A stretch of DNA of 64,000 nucleotides from Bacteroides sp. GTDB taxonomy: Bacteria > Bacteroidota > Bacteroidia > Bacteroidales > Bacteroidaceae. The stretch lies in assembly GCA_021202275.1 (NCBI GenBank), contig JAJQDI010000031.1, forward strand, positions 62,001 to 126,000. The letters are read 5' to 3'. The notes under the pieces were generated by a model. It had not been told where the DNA came from, did not search any database, and saw only the letters and a list, made by a program, of their open reading frames with translations. Within the stretch, counting starts at the first letter, position 1. Each line of letters begins with the position of its first letter. Shown one piece after another: positions 9,814-19,234 of this stretch. The position numbers and the translations under genes are program-made.

Positions 9814-9971
9814 ATTTACGATTTACTGAACCAACGGTCGACGAAGTCAACCAACGGTCAGCGAAGCTAATTACGATTTACGAATTAAATTACTTCCTGT
9901 GATCACATAGAGTACTATCAATTGTAAATCGTAATTGACTTCGTCGACCGTTGGTTCAGTAAATCGTAAAT
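9814..9971. repeat. Large composite palindrome between infB and cvpA
   Basis: Bases 9814-9850 and 9935-9971 form a perfect 37-bp inverted repeat. Each arm joins ATTTACG-type heptads to the 20-base segment CCAACGGTCGACGAAGTCAA. Inside the loop a second copy of the 20-mer (9851-9870, 16 of 20 identical) follows in tandem, and a further inner inverted pair (AATTACGATTTAC with GTAAATCGTAATT) is present. The right arm ends one base from the infB stop codon. The RNA would fold into a very strong stem between two genes of one operon. Confidence 0.9.
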
Positions 9972-9972
9972 C

Positions 9973-12900
9973 TTACAGTGTTTGCTTCACTTCTACTTCT
10001 TCAAAAGTCTCGATGATATCTCCGACACGGATGTCGTTGCAGTTGGTCAGACTGATACCACATTCGAAGTTGGTACCTACCTCCTTGACATCATCTTTAA
10101 AGCGTTTCAGGGCATTGATATTCCCTGTGAAGATCACAATACCATCCCGGATGAGACGTGCCTTATCGCTGCGTTTCACCTTACCGCTTTTGACAATGGA
10201 ACCTGCTACGATACCTACCTTGGTAATGTTGAAGACTTCGCGTACTTCAATCGTAGAAGTTATGGTCTCTTTCAGAATCGGCGCGAGCATTCCTTCCATA
10301 GCTGCTTTCACTTCTTCGATCGCGTCGTAGATGATGGAGTACTTGCGGATATCCACTCCTTCTTTCTCGGCCAGTCTGTCGGCCGATCCGGAAGGACGTA
10401 CCTGAAACCCGATGATGATCGCATCCGAAGCGGCTGCCAGGGATACGTCTGATTCGGAGATCTGTCCTACCCCTTTGTGTATCACATTCACCTGGATCTG
10501 CTCTGTAGAGAGTTTGATCAGTGAGTCGCTCAACGCTTCTACCGAACCGTCTACGTCGCCCTTTACAATGACGTTCAGTTCCTGGAAGTTACCCAATGCG
10601 ATACGACGGCCCACTTCGTCCAGCGTCAGGAGTTTCTGTGTACGGAGTCCCTGTTCGCGCTGCAACTGTTCGCGTTTGTTGGCGATCTCACGCGCTTCCT
10701 GTTCCGTCTCCAACACATGGAACGTATCTCCTGCCGCAGGCGCGCCGTTCAATCCCAGGATCAGTACCGGCTCCGAAGGTCCGGCTTCTTTGATACGCTG
10801 GTTACGTTCGTTGAACATGGCTTTCACCTTACCGAAACTGGTTCCGGCCAACACAATATCTCCCATTTTCAATGTACCGTTGGAAACGAGCACAGTAGCT
10901 ACATATCCACGGCCTTTGTCTAACGTTGATTCTATGATCGATCCCATCGCGCGGCGATTGGGGTTGGCTTTCAGTTCCAGCAGTTCGGCTTCCAGCAACA
11001 CTTTTTCCATGAGTTCCGGCACTCCGATCCCCTGCTTGGCAGAGATGTCCTGGGACTGGTATTTCCCTCCCCATTCTTCCACTAAATAGTTCATCTGTGC
11101 CAGTTCTTCCTTGATCTTATCGGGGTTGGCCCCGTTCTTATCAATCTTGTTAATGGCAAAGACAATAGGCACCCCTGCTGCCATGGCATGATTAATGGCT
11201 TCCTTGGTCTGCGGCATCACATTGTCGTCCGCGGCCACTATAATGATAGCAATGTCGGTGACTTTGGCTCCGCGCGCACGCATCGCCGTAAAGGCTTCAT
11301 GCCCCGGTGTATCTAAGAAAGTGATCTTCCGACCGTCTTCCATCTTTACATTGTAGGCACCGATGTGCTGCGTGATACCTCCGGCTTCACCGGCGATCAC
11401 ATTGGCTTTACGTATGTAGTCGAGCAACGACGTCTTACCGTGGTCTACATGTCCCATCACTGTGACGATCGGCGCGCGGTGTACCAGATCTTCCGGCGCG
11501 TCTTCCTCTTCTTCGATAGCCTGAGAAACTTCCGCGCTGACATATTCGGTTTTGTATCCGAACTCCTCGGCCACCAGGTTGATGGTCTCGGCATCCAGAC
11601 GCTGGTTGATAGATACCATCATACCGATACTCATACAGGTAGCGATTACCTGGTTTACGGAAATATCCATCATGTTGGCCAACTCGTTCGCAGTAACGAA
11701 CTCTGTGAGTTTCAACACCTTGCTTTCTGCCATTTCCTGATCTTCCATCTCCTGCATACGGCTGGAAACGAGATCACGTTTTTCTTTACGATACTTCGAG
11801 GCTTTGTTTTTTCCTTTGGAGGTCAGACGCGCCAGGGTCTCTTTCACCTGCTTTGCTACATCCTCTTCACTTACTTCCTGTTTCACCACCGGTTTCTTGA
11901 AGCGGTCTTTCCCGGTATTGTTGTTGCGGTTCCTTCCGCCACCTTGTTGCTGACCACCTCCCGGTCGTTGTTGGTTTCCTCCGCCACGGTTGCCCTTTTC
12001 GCTGTTAGGTACCGGAGGAGCGAAGTTAGATGCCACATTATTGATATCCACCTTCTCTTTGTTGATCCGCGTTCTTTTCTTCTTCTCGTTCGAAAGCGCA
12101 GTCTTCGGCTTATTGGGATCGTCTTTACGGATCTCCCGGATAATAGCCTCTTTCATCTGTTTCTTCTGATCCAGACGGACTTTTTCCTTTTCTTCGCGCT
12201 CTTTGCGTCTTTCCTCTTTCGATTTTTTCTTCGGACGGGTAGACTGGTTCAGCGCGGCCAGGTCGATCTGTCTGATCACATTGATCTTCGACACAAATTC
12301 AGGTTTGCGCAGGGTAAAGACCCCGTCTCCTTCCGGTGTCTCTTCCCGGGTAGTTTCCGCGGACTCCCCTTTTTCAGCTGCCACCGGTACTTCCGCAGCC
12401 GGAGATGCCACAGGAGAAGAGACTTCTTCCATGGATTGCGCTTCCGGTTTTTCTGCTACAACCGGTTCGGAAGTTTCTACCACTTCCACCACAGGAGACT
12501 GCGCTTCTTCTTTCACGGACTCCACAACGGCTTCCGCCACCGGTGCCGCTACGGGCGCTTCCACGGGTTTCTCCTGCATAGGTTTCTGTTCTGTCACAGG
12601 TTGGGGAGCAGGTCCCGGTTTCTTATGCAGATTGTCCAGATCTATCTTGCCGACAGGTTTAAACTTGGGACGCGCGTCTTCGGGCACTACTGTCTTGATG
12701 AGGTCTTCGCTTTTGGTTTTGGCTTCCTCTTTCTCAAACCCATCAATAGCCACAGAGGCTTTGTTGCGATCCTTGTTCTGTCTTTCCTGGATAAAGCGCT
12801 CCGATTCGAGTCTGAGATTCTTGTCGGTACTGAATTCTTTGACAAGGATCGCATACTGCTCTTCGGTAATCTTTGTATTGGGGTTCGCCTCAACGGTATA

Positions 12901-12981
12901 CCCTTTTTTGTGCAGGAACTCAACAACCGTCGATATTCCTACATTTAAATCTCTTGTTACTTTGTTTAACCTTATCGTCAT
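9973..12981 (-). CDS. infB: Translation initiation factor IF-2
   Basis: The 1002-residue product is the GTPase that brings initiator tRNA to the 30S ribosome. An N-terminal IF2_N segment (TIRLNKVTRDLNVGIST) is followed by a long low-complexity linker rich in Glu, Pro, Ala and Val, and a Gly/Gln/Asn-rich patch near residues 335-360. The G domain has GHVDHGKTSLLD (G1), DTPGHEAF (G3) and NKID (G4), then domains II to IV. The length is normal for Bacteroidetes, where the linker is extended. It is the third gene of rimP-nusA-infB and is transcribed with them. Confidence 0.97.
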   Translation of the reverse strand: MTIRLNKVTRDLNVGISTVVEFLHKKGYTVEANPNTKITEEQYAILVKEFSTDKNLRLESERFIQERQNKDRNKASVAIDGFEKEEAKTKSEDLIKTVVPEDARPKFKPVGKIDLDNLHKKPGPAPQPVTEQKPMQEKPVEAPVAAPVAEAVVESVKEEAQSPVVEVVETSEPVVAEKPEAQSMEEVSSPVASPAAEVPVAAEKGESAETTREETPEGDGVFTLRKPEFVSKINVIRQIDLAALNQSTRPKKKSKEERRKEREEKEKVRLDQKKQMKEAIIREIRKDDPNKPKTALSNEKKKRTRINKEKVDINNVASNFAPPVPNSEKGNRGGGNQQRPGGGQQQGGGRNRNNNTGKDRFKKPVVKQEVSEEDVAKQVKETLARLTSKGKNKASKYRKEKRDLVSSRMQEMEDQEMAESKVLKLTEFVTANELANMMDISVNQVIATCMSIGMMVSINQRLDAETINLVAEEFGYKTEYVSAEVSQAIEEEEDAPEDLVHRAPIVTVMGHVDHGKTSLLDYIRKANVIAGEAGGITQHIGAYNVKMEDGRKITFLDTPGHEAFTAMRARGAKVTDIAIIIVAADDNVMPQTKEAINHAMAAGVPIVFAINKIDKNGANPDKIKEELAQMNYLVEEWGGKYQSQDISAKQGIGVPELMEKVLLEAELLELKANPNRRAMGSIIESTLDKGRGYVATVLVSNGTLKMGDIVLAGTSFGKVKAMFNERNQRIKEAGPSEPVLILGLNGAPAAGDTFHVLETEQEAREIANKREQLQREQGLRTQKLLTLDEVGRRIALGNFQELNVIVKGDVDGSVEALSDSLIKLSTEQIQVNVIHKGVGQISESDVSLAAASDAIIIGFQVRPSGSADRLAEKEGVDIRKYSIIYDAIEEVKAAMEGMLAPILKETITSTIEVREVFNITKVGIVAGSIVKSGKVKRSDKARLIRDGIVIFTGNINALKRFKDDVKEVGTNFECGISLTNCNDIRVGDIIETFEEVEVKQTL

Positions 12982-12986
12982 ATATA

Positions 12987-13021
12987 ATTTACGATTTACG
13001 ATTTACGATTTACGATCTGCG
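12987..13021. repeat. Tandem ATTTACG heptads upstream of infB
   Basis: Four exact tandem copies of ATTTACG (12987-13014) and a degenerate fifth (ATCTGCG) start 6 bases from the infB ATG. Tandem heptads of this sort could slip and change in number between strains. Confidence 0.85.
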
Positions 13022-13206
13022 AGTAAAACTACTCTTCTTCTCCTGAGACAACTTGTTGTCTCACGCGGTCTTTTTACAGTTCCTCATTATTCCCGCTCCT
13101 TCTACATGTATGATGGGAACTGGTTTTCTGCCCCGCCTCTCTCTCACATATATGCTTCCTTTTTAGTTCTCACTCTTCTTTGCGTAAGCTGTAAACCCCT
13201 TTATAT

Positions 13207-13299
13207 GTACGATTTACGATTTACGATTTACGATTGATTGTATCTTACTATATAGTAACATGTCATTTAAATCGTAAATCGTAAATCAGTAAATCGTAC
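13207..13299. repeat. Inverted pair of heptad repeats between nusA and infB
   Basis: Bases 13207-13235 and 13270-13299 are the same repeat in opposite orientation, identical except for one extra base, separated by 34 bases. The pair would form a stem of about 29 bp in the nusA-infB transcript. The right arm ends 7 bases from the nusA stop codon. Confidence 0.85.
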
Positions 13300-13305
13300 A
13301 TCTCT

Positions 13306-14562
13306 TTATTCTTCAAATTCCGCACTCAAAATACGCAGTACTTCGTCTACGGTTTCCTCTTCAAGGTCTGTCTTTTCGATCAGCATTTCACGTGAACTTT
13401 TGAGTACTGCCTTGGCTGTATCGAGTCCGATACTCTTGATGGCATCGATCACCCAAGAGTCGATCTCATCACTGAATTCGTCCAGATAGATGTCCTCATC
13501 CTGTCCTTCCTCATCCAATTCGCGGAATACATCAATTGTATATTCGGTGAGCATACTGGCCAGTTTGATATTCAGACCGCCTTTACCGATGGCCAGAGAT
13601 ACCTCTTCGGGTTTGAGGAATACCTCTGCTTTCCGCTCTTCTTCGTTGAGACGGATGGAAGAGATCTTCGCCGGACTGAGCGCGCGCTGAATAAACAGCT
13701 GTATATTGGATGTATAGTTGATCACATCGATATTCTCGTTGCGTAGTTCACGTACGATCCCATGGATACGACTTCCTTTCACCCCTACGCATGCACCTAC
13801 CGGATCGATACGATCGTCGTAAGACTCTACCGCGATCTTGGCACGCTCTCCCGGAATGCGGGCAATGCGTTTGATGGTGATAAGGCCGTCATTGATCTCC
13901 GGCACTTCCATCTCAAAAAGTCTTTGCAGGAACACCGGAGAGGTACGCGACAGGATGATCTTGGGGTTGTTGTTCTTGTTGTCTACCCGGGCCACTACCC
14001 CGCGGGCGGTCTCTCCTTTGCGGTAGAAATCGCTGGGGATCTGTTCGGTCTTGGGCAGCAACAACTCATTGCCTTCATCGTCCAGAAGCAGCATCTCTTT
14101 TTTCCAGATCTGATATACTTCGGCATTGATGATGGTTCCTACTTTGTCTATATACTTATTATATATACTGTCTTTTTCCAGTTCCAGGATCTTGGAAGCC
14201 AGTGTCTGACGCAGATTGAGGATAGCCCGGCGACCGAACTTGGCAAAGATCACTTCATCTGTCACCTCTTCTCCGATCTCATACGAAGCATCTATCTTCT
14301 GTGCTTCACTCAGAGAGATCTGCATATTCGGATTGGTGAGCTCGTCATCCGCCACTACCTCGCGGTTGCGCCAGATCTCGAAGTCCCCTTTATCGGGATT
14401 GACGATCACGTCGTAATTCTCATCGGTGCCAAACATTTTCGCGATCACGCTGCGGAACGACTCTTCCAGTACGCTCACCATCGTGGTCCTATCTATATTT
14501 TTCAGTTCTTTGAATTCCGAAAATGTATCAATCAGGCTGATTGTTTCCTCTTTCTTGGCCAT
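13306..14562 (-). CDS. nusA: Transcription termination/antitermination factor NusA
   Basis: This 418-residue protein binds RNA polymerase and modulates pausing, termination and antitermination. The N-terminal polymerase-binding domain is followed by an S1 domain (GETARGVVARVDNKN region) and two KH domains (GACVGVKGSRIHGIVREL and LAIGKGGLNIKLASML). There are no long C-terminal acidic repeats, which is usual in Bacteroidetes. The ATG lies 3 bases after the rimP stop, so translation of the two is probably coupled. Confidence 0.96.
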   Translation of the reverse strand: MAKKEETISLIDTFSEFKELKNIDRTTMVSVLEESFRSVIAKMFGTDENYDVIVNPDKGDFEIWRNREVVADDELTNPNMQISLSEAQKIDASYEIGEEVTDEVIFAKFGRRAILNLRQTLASKILELEKDSIYNKYIDKVGTIINAEVYQIWKKEMLLLDDEGNELLLPKTEQIPSDFYRKGETARGVVARVDNKNNNPKIILSRTSPVFLQRLFEMEVPEINDGLITIKRIARIPGERAKIAVESYDDRIDPVGACVGVKGSRIHGIVRELRNENIDVINYTSNIQLFIQRALSPAKISSIRLNEEERKAEVFLKPEEVSLAIGKGGLNIKLASMLTEYTIDVFRELDEEGQDEDIYLDEFSDEIDSWVIDAIKSIGLDTAKAVLKSSREMLIEKTDLEEETVDEVLRILSAEFEE

Positions 14563-14565
14563 AAT

Positions 14566-15033
14566 TTATTTAAAACTTATTAAGTACTTCGTATATTTTA
14601 TCTCATCGTACGCGAAGGTCTCCTCCACCTCCACCAGCTGGGGACGTTTGGCACCTTCGGGCTTGATCTTTTTCTCTACGGTGAGGGTGATCTGCTGCTC
14701 ATCTGCCTGGCTGAGCACTCCGGCGAGTTTCTGCCCGTTTTTGAGCAATACTTCCACCTCACATCCGATGTGGTTGTAGTATTGCTGCAATACTTTAAAG
14801 GGCTGACCGATACCGGCCGACCCGACTTCCAGTTCGAAATCCTCTTCCTCCCGGTTGAGTTTCGATTCGATGTAACGGCTCAGACCGACACAATCTTCGA
14901 TCCAAACCCCTTCGGCATGATCTATTTCCACAACGATCCGGTTGTCCGGATGCACAATGGTTTCTACCAGGAAATAGTCTTTATCTGCCAACCATTCTTC
15001 TACGATCTGGTTTACGGTTGCTTTCTCTATCAT
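14566..15033 (-). CDS. rimP: Ribosome maturation factor RimP
   Basis: The 155-residue product assists 30S subunit maturation. It shows the RimP core: VEIDHAEGVWIEDCVGLSRYIE, then VGSAGIGQPFKVLQQYYNHIG, where most bacteria have the S-P-G-x-x-R-P segment. The longest frame begins at a TTG at 15054; I chose the ATG at 15033 (MIEKATVNQIVEEWL), which gives the normal N-terminus. It is the promoter-proximal gene of rimP-nusA-infB. Confidence 0.92.
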   Translation of the reverse strand: MIEKATVNQIVEEWLADKDYFLVETIVHPDNRIVVEIDHAEGVWIEDCVGLSRYIESKLNREEEDFELEVGSAGIGQPFKVLQQYYNHIGCEVEVLLKNGQKLAGVLSQADEQQITLTVEKKIKPEGAKRPQLVEVEETFAYDEIKYTKYLISFK

Positions 15034-15098
15034 TGATTTACTAACTAAGAACAAAAAAAGGAGCTACTGCCCCTCCCACCTTTCATCCGTTTCGGCTG

Positions 15099-15129
15099 CA
15101 AAGATACAAATAATCTGTTCGACTACAAA
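15099..15129 (-). promoter_or_regulatory. Promoter of rimP-nusA-infB
   Basis: On the minus strand a -33 box TTTG (15126-15129) is followed after exactly 19 bases by TATCTTTG (15099-15106), matching the Bacteroidetes consensus TTTG-N19-21-TAnnTTTG. It lies about 65 bases upstream of the rimP ATG. Confidence 0.8.
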
Positions 15130-15849
15130 ATATTAGAATAAAAAAGATTTTTATGATTTTTACAGGACCAAAAAGTAATTTTCCTTTGTGGTACGGAATA
15201 ACGGGATTCACAGTCTACAGGAATAATGGATCATCGGGATTTACATTTTGCACCGAAGATGGGCATTTTCCAAAGCAGATATCCGGAAAATCAGTCTTTT
15301 TACTAATTTTTACAAGAGATTTATACAGGCTTCCAGCGGAGGCAGAATATAAAAAATTGTATACTTATCCGGAAAAACATTATTTTCTTGCAAAAAAAGG
15401 ATAAAAAAGAATATTCATGCAGATAAAAGGTGCACCATGTGTGTATCGTTTGTGCACAGAATATCGGTAGTTTATGCACAGAGTATATGCAGACGATGCA
15501 CAAACTACAGGCACGCTACAGATCCAAAGCGAGTTTTTGTAATAAAAAAAGAGAAATTCTTCCGGATGAGATCCGTCTCCAATAAATTATAAAATTACAA
15601 AAAGACTCTTTGTGTAACAAAAACAGATCTATCTGACAGAGAATGATCCTTCTGAACGACATCAAGCAATCTATTATTATCTTTCACAAACATATAATTA
15701 ATCTCAGACACGTATTCCATGCGTTATTTTCCACTCATGCAACAGCGGAGCGGAATACGCCAGTCCTGGCAATTGTTTTTATCATTCTGACATTTTGTAA
15801 ATAGATGTTTTACCTGGGAATAAAGTTGTGTCAAAAATCTGCTTGTTGA
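15130..15849. other. AT-rich gene-free stretch
   Basis: About 700 bases rich in A and T with no credible gene. Near 15440-15500 the word TGCACA recurs four times in 60 bases (spacings 13-23), which may be chance or a cluster of protein-binding sites. Confidence 0.4.
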
Positions 15850-16033
15850 CGGAAGAAGTAGCAAAGAGTAAATCACACGTATGAAAGTTCTTCCGGGCTT
15901 TTATGGGCACTCACCTAACATACGCCCACCAGACCAGGCCTACAGAGTCGACCCTTCCTTATGCGGCAAACCTGGTACAAGCGCTGGTTACCTGACCCTA
16001 TGTACCTTCAGATCCAACTCCGAAGGTAGCTGA
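15850..16033. ncRNA. Candidate structured RNA, unclassified
   Basis: This GC-rich block stands out from the AT-rich flank. Several nested pairings are visible: GGAAGAA (15851-15857) with TTCTTCC (15888-15894); TGGGC with GCCCA (15904-15928); ACATA, CCAG, CCAGG and CC on the 5' side with GG, CCTGG, CTGG and TATGT on the 3' side (15918-16003), a long imperfect hairpin with bubbles; and TACCTTC with GAAGGTA (16002-16028). It does not show the conserved cores of RNase P, tmRNA or SRP RNA that I know. A 6S-like or Bacteroidales-specific RNA is possible. The strand is not determined. A 50-codon frame from 15881 on the plus strand overlaps it and is probably fortuitous. Confidence 0.4.
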
Positions 16034-16056
16034 TCTTATTCAACACCCCTTCAGTC

Positions 16057-16153
16057 CACAGCCGTCAGGCTAAGAGATTATTTACTTTTTATGTAGGGTA
16101 CATACCCCCATCCCATTCTCCTAATCTGCCACTCTCTTATCCTGACGGCTGTG
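16057..16153 (-). terminator. Long-loop hairpin after the fimbrial operon
   Basis: CACAGCCGTCAGG (16057-16069) is the exact reverse complement of CCTGACGGCTGTG (16141-16153), 13 bp with a 71-base loop. It lies 56 bases past the last fimbrial stop codon on the minus strand. No T run follows, so a processing or boundary structure is as likely as an intrinsic terminator. Confidence 0.45.
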
Positions 16154-16208
16154 CCTTTCCGGTCATAGTCGTCAGGATATGTTTTCTTCATAGGGAACGC
16201 TGTATGAA

Positions 16209-19183
16209 CTACCAACTGAAGGTAGGTGTATATCCCGGACCTCCTACGTCTGTGGCCGGGTTCCACTGCCGCACGCAACGGGTATTAACATACTGTACCT
16301 CAGTCGTCTGGAAACTGCCGTTCTTCCGGTACCAATACATAAAATAACCATTCGTATTGAGCCCTGCCGTCGGCCCGTTATTGACAAGAACTACCATGGT
16401 AGTTGTCTTATGTAAGTCCACCGTGTATTGCGGAAAGCCACTGGGTCGGTAGGTATATCGCGGATAAATATCGGACCATACATTCGGATAGAGGCTGCCA
16501 ATCATTCCGGAAGAGAGTCCGATATCATCGAAGAAATAGTATTCTGACAGTTCGGTTGAGACATAGATGGCAGAGTATTCGGCACCGGGTTGATTCACAT
16601 CGGCGAATCCGGCCGGGCGTTGGATACTGGCATGCATATATTTTATCTGGTTGGCCTCCAGTACAGTCGGAAGCATCCAGTCCGTTACCTTATTATAATC
16701 ACGTTCGTAATAGGCACCGCATCCGGTCGCTACTTTCGGGGTGTAATTGGATACGAGGTACTGATCGTCTGCGGTACCGATCCCGTAGGCCGGAGTAGTG
16801 CCCATCCCGCCGAGAAGCGTCGAAGTGGTTCCATCCGGGTAGGCGTATTGGCTTTACTATCCGATACCATACCCGGAGGCAGTTCGAGCCCCATGGCTTC
16901 GTACCAGTTGTCGATAAGCGCGAACCCGCCCATAAGATGATCGTAATCCTGATGGGCAAGTACCCGGTTACGGGCCGGAGATTTGCCGAGCGACCAGCCG
17001 GTGAGTGTGCCATCGAACGGATTACCGTTATATTCCAGCCAGTCGTATTCCGGCAATACAATATTTCCCTGCCTTTGGGTAATGTTGAATACGGGAGTCC
17101 AAACCTGCTGACTGCTCTGGTTATAGGTTCCGTCCCAATACTGGAAAATGATCTGGCGGTAAGACGGATTGCCGTCGTCGTTATACGGAACATAGACGCG
17201 GTAGGTCTTGCCCGCCTGATCGTTATCGGTGGCCGGAAGATCGGGCAGTACGGAGCCGTTGACCGCCGTTGTTCCCGCGGTATTGGAAAAACGGATAGGC
17301 AGGGACGGGAAATTGCCTTTCACCGTGATATCCATATAGGAGCCCCAACCGGTAAAATCTCCCAGATCGGGATCGGAAGTAGATATGTCGATCCAGTAGG
17401 CGACCTGCTGCGGGGCAAGGATCTGTATCCACTGACCGTCTATCGGATTCTCATATTCAAATACCAGCTGGCGGCTACCCGCCGCCGATAGCCAGTAAGA
17501 AGGAAGATCCAGCGTACCTGAGCCTGTGGTCAGATCGCCCACTGTAGTACCGGAAACCACTCCAAGATCGATCTCCGTACCGTCGGCAGTCCGCACCCGG
17601 ATCGGTATGGGCGTCAGGTCGTCGTAGAATCCTTCTATGGTGACGGTATATTGGGTGCCCCCGGAAGGGGCCGTTATATCGTCCGGAGTGATGGCCACAC
17701 GGCCGATGTACCAGGGATTCTGCCGGATCGTGACGGTGATCACGAATCGTCCGGCCCGGAAATGCATATAGGCTTCGCGAGCCACGCCCGTCGTATTGCG
17801 TTCCAGGGCAAACGTGATGTCTGCCGCGCTGGTGGTATATTCCGTATCCGGAACATGGCCGGAGGTAACAGTGATCCATCCCGGCGCCGTCACCGTGGCA
17901 TCGGGGTCGGAATTGGCAGAAAGCACATACTTCCAGTCCGGACAATCGGTCATGACTTTTAACGTTGCTGCTCCGGCCATACCCTGCAGTTGCAGGGGGT
18001 TGGCACTGGTACTGAAGAAATACTGCCCGTCGTCGTAGAGATCGGTCATATCGGCTTCGTTCCAGGGCACGACTTCGGATTCGATATTGACGGGAGCCGA
18101 TTTGAAGGCAGTCTCCGAATCGTCGTAACCGTATCCGGATATCTTAGTGACACGGAATCCGTAGTGGTGGTTACGGACAACATCGAGGTAGCTCTTTACA
18201 TCGTTCCCGGTATGTACATAGTCGATCCGGTAATAGGTCGGCGCCCCGTCATTGGTGAAATCGCCATCGCCGTTGGCATCCCAGATCCCTCCGATCACCA
18301 GGCAGGAGCGTTGGAGCAACCCTTTATGAACTTCATGATCGCTGTCGCTGTGGTTCTCTACCTCAAAAAGATAGATCTCTCTGACGCAAGCGTTGTTTGC
18401 AATGGCGGTACCATCGTAGACCAGCGGTCCCTGTACGGTAGTAGCGGACGAGGGAACATTCGGGGCGGAAGCCTTGTAAGCGGTCGCGTCCCAGTCTGCA
18501 GTAGCCGGGACTAAGGTACCTGCCGTATTGTAATTATACACGTCTACACTGGTGAGCCGGAAATTGGTAGCAGCATCGTCTACGATCCGTACATCTACAC
18601 GGGATACCATGCGTACCAGTCTGACCCGATCGTTTCCCGTCAGGTAAGTATCGTCGCTGATAGCCACCTCTCCCACATCGCCCCACATCGGAAAGGGGGC
18701 GAAAGGGTCGGTAGGCCACTTGTGACCTGCACTCTGCGAGGCTTCCAACTGCGCCAATACCTGGCTCTTGGTCAGACCGTCCGGAGTGATGCCCGAAAGG
18801 ATGTCTCTGGCATTGGCCAGGATCACAAGGTCCCAGTCGCCCTGTTTGAGTTTGATGGTAAAGGTCTTGAGCCGGGAATCGCTCTGATGAGTTTCGATCT
18901 CGTCGCTCATCACGGTAGAGTCGTATTTCCCTCTGTCAGCAGTTGTTTCGAACACCAGTACGTCGATCTGTTGTACGTCGGTCTCGTTTGCTTCCGTAAT
19001 AGCCCGGGTGGCGGACCCGCCCGTACCGGAAGACTGGATCACGATGGTCACCATGGACTCTTGCGAACCGGCAGGTCCGATCGGAATGTCTGTCCAGGAG
19101 TCTGTGACGCATGAGAACAGTATCGGGAGAAACAAAGCGCAGATCAGCCCTATGTATATGTTCCGGTATATTCCTGTATGCAT
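16209..19183 (-). pseudogene. Large Mfa-like tip fimbrillin lipoprotein, frameshifted
   Basis: The gene encodes a fimbrillin-like lipoprotein of about 990 residues read in two frames. The first frame (from the ATG at 19183) has a lipoprotein signal ending ILFSC, Mfa-like beta domains, and near residues 390-490 a BACON-like module (PGWITV, then NTTGVAREAYMHFRAG, then VTIRQ). At 16853-16855 a run of three A (gene strand) should be four: adding one A joins ...GMVSDSK to SQYAYPDGTTSTLLGG and opens the remaining 213 codons to 16209. The tail contains the aromatic-rich beta strands typical of the end of such adhesins. It is the last gene of the operon, where tip subunits usually lie. The lesion may be real or a homopolymer sequencing error. 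Confidence 0.75.
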
Positions 19184-19234
19184 ACTCTATGTTTTCGTTT
19201 GATTCATTTGTATTCAAATGGTTACCGTGAAGAT

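Noticed and set aside
11365..12948. A 527-codon frame antisense to infB
   Set aside because: It mirrors the low-complexity linker of IF-2, giving Phe/His/Arg-rich nonsense. Not a gene.
12987..13299. Heptad repeats as a CRISPR array
   Set aside because: Units are 7 bases, without spacers of constant length, and no cas genes are nearby.
15881..16033. A 50-codon plus-strand frame in the GC-rich block
   Set aside because: No ribosome-site context or family is recognisable, and the block's many hairpins fit an RNA better. Kept only as a note.
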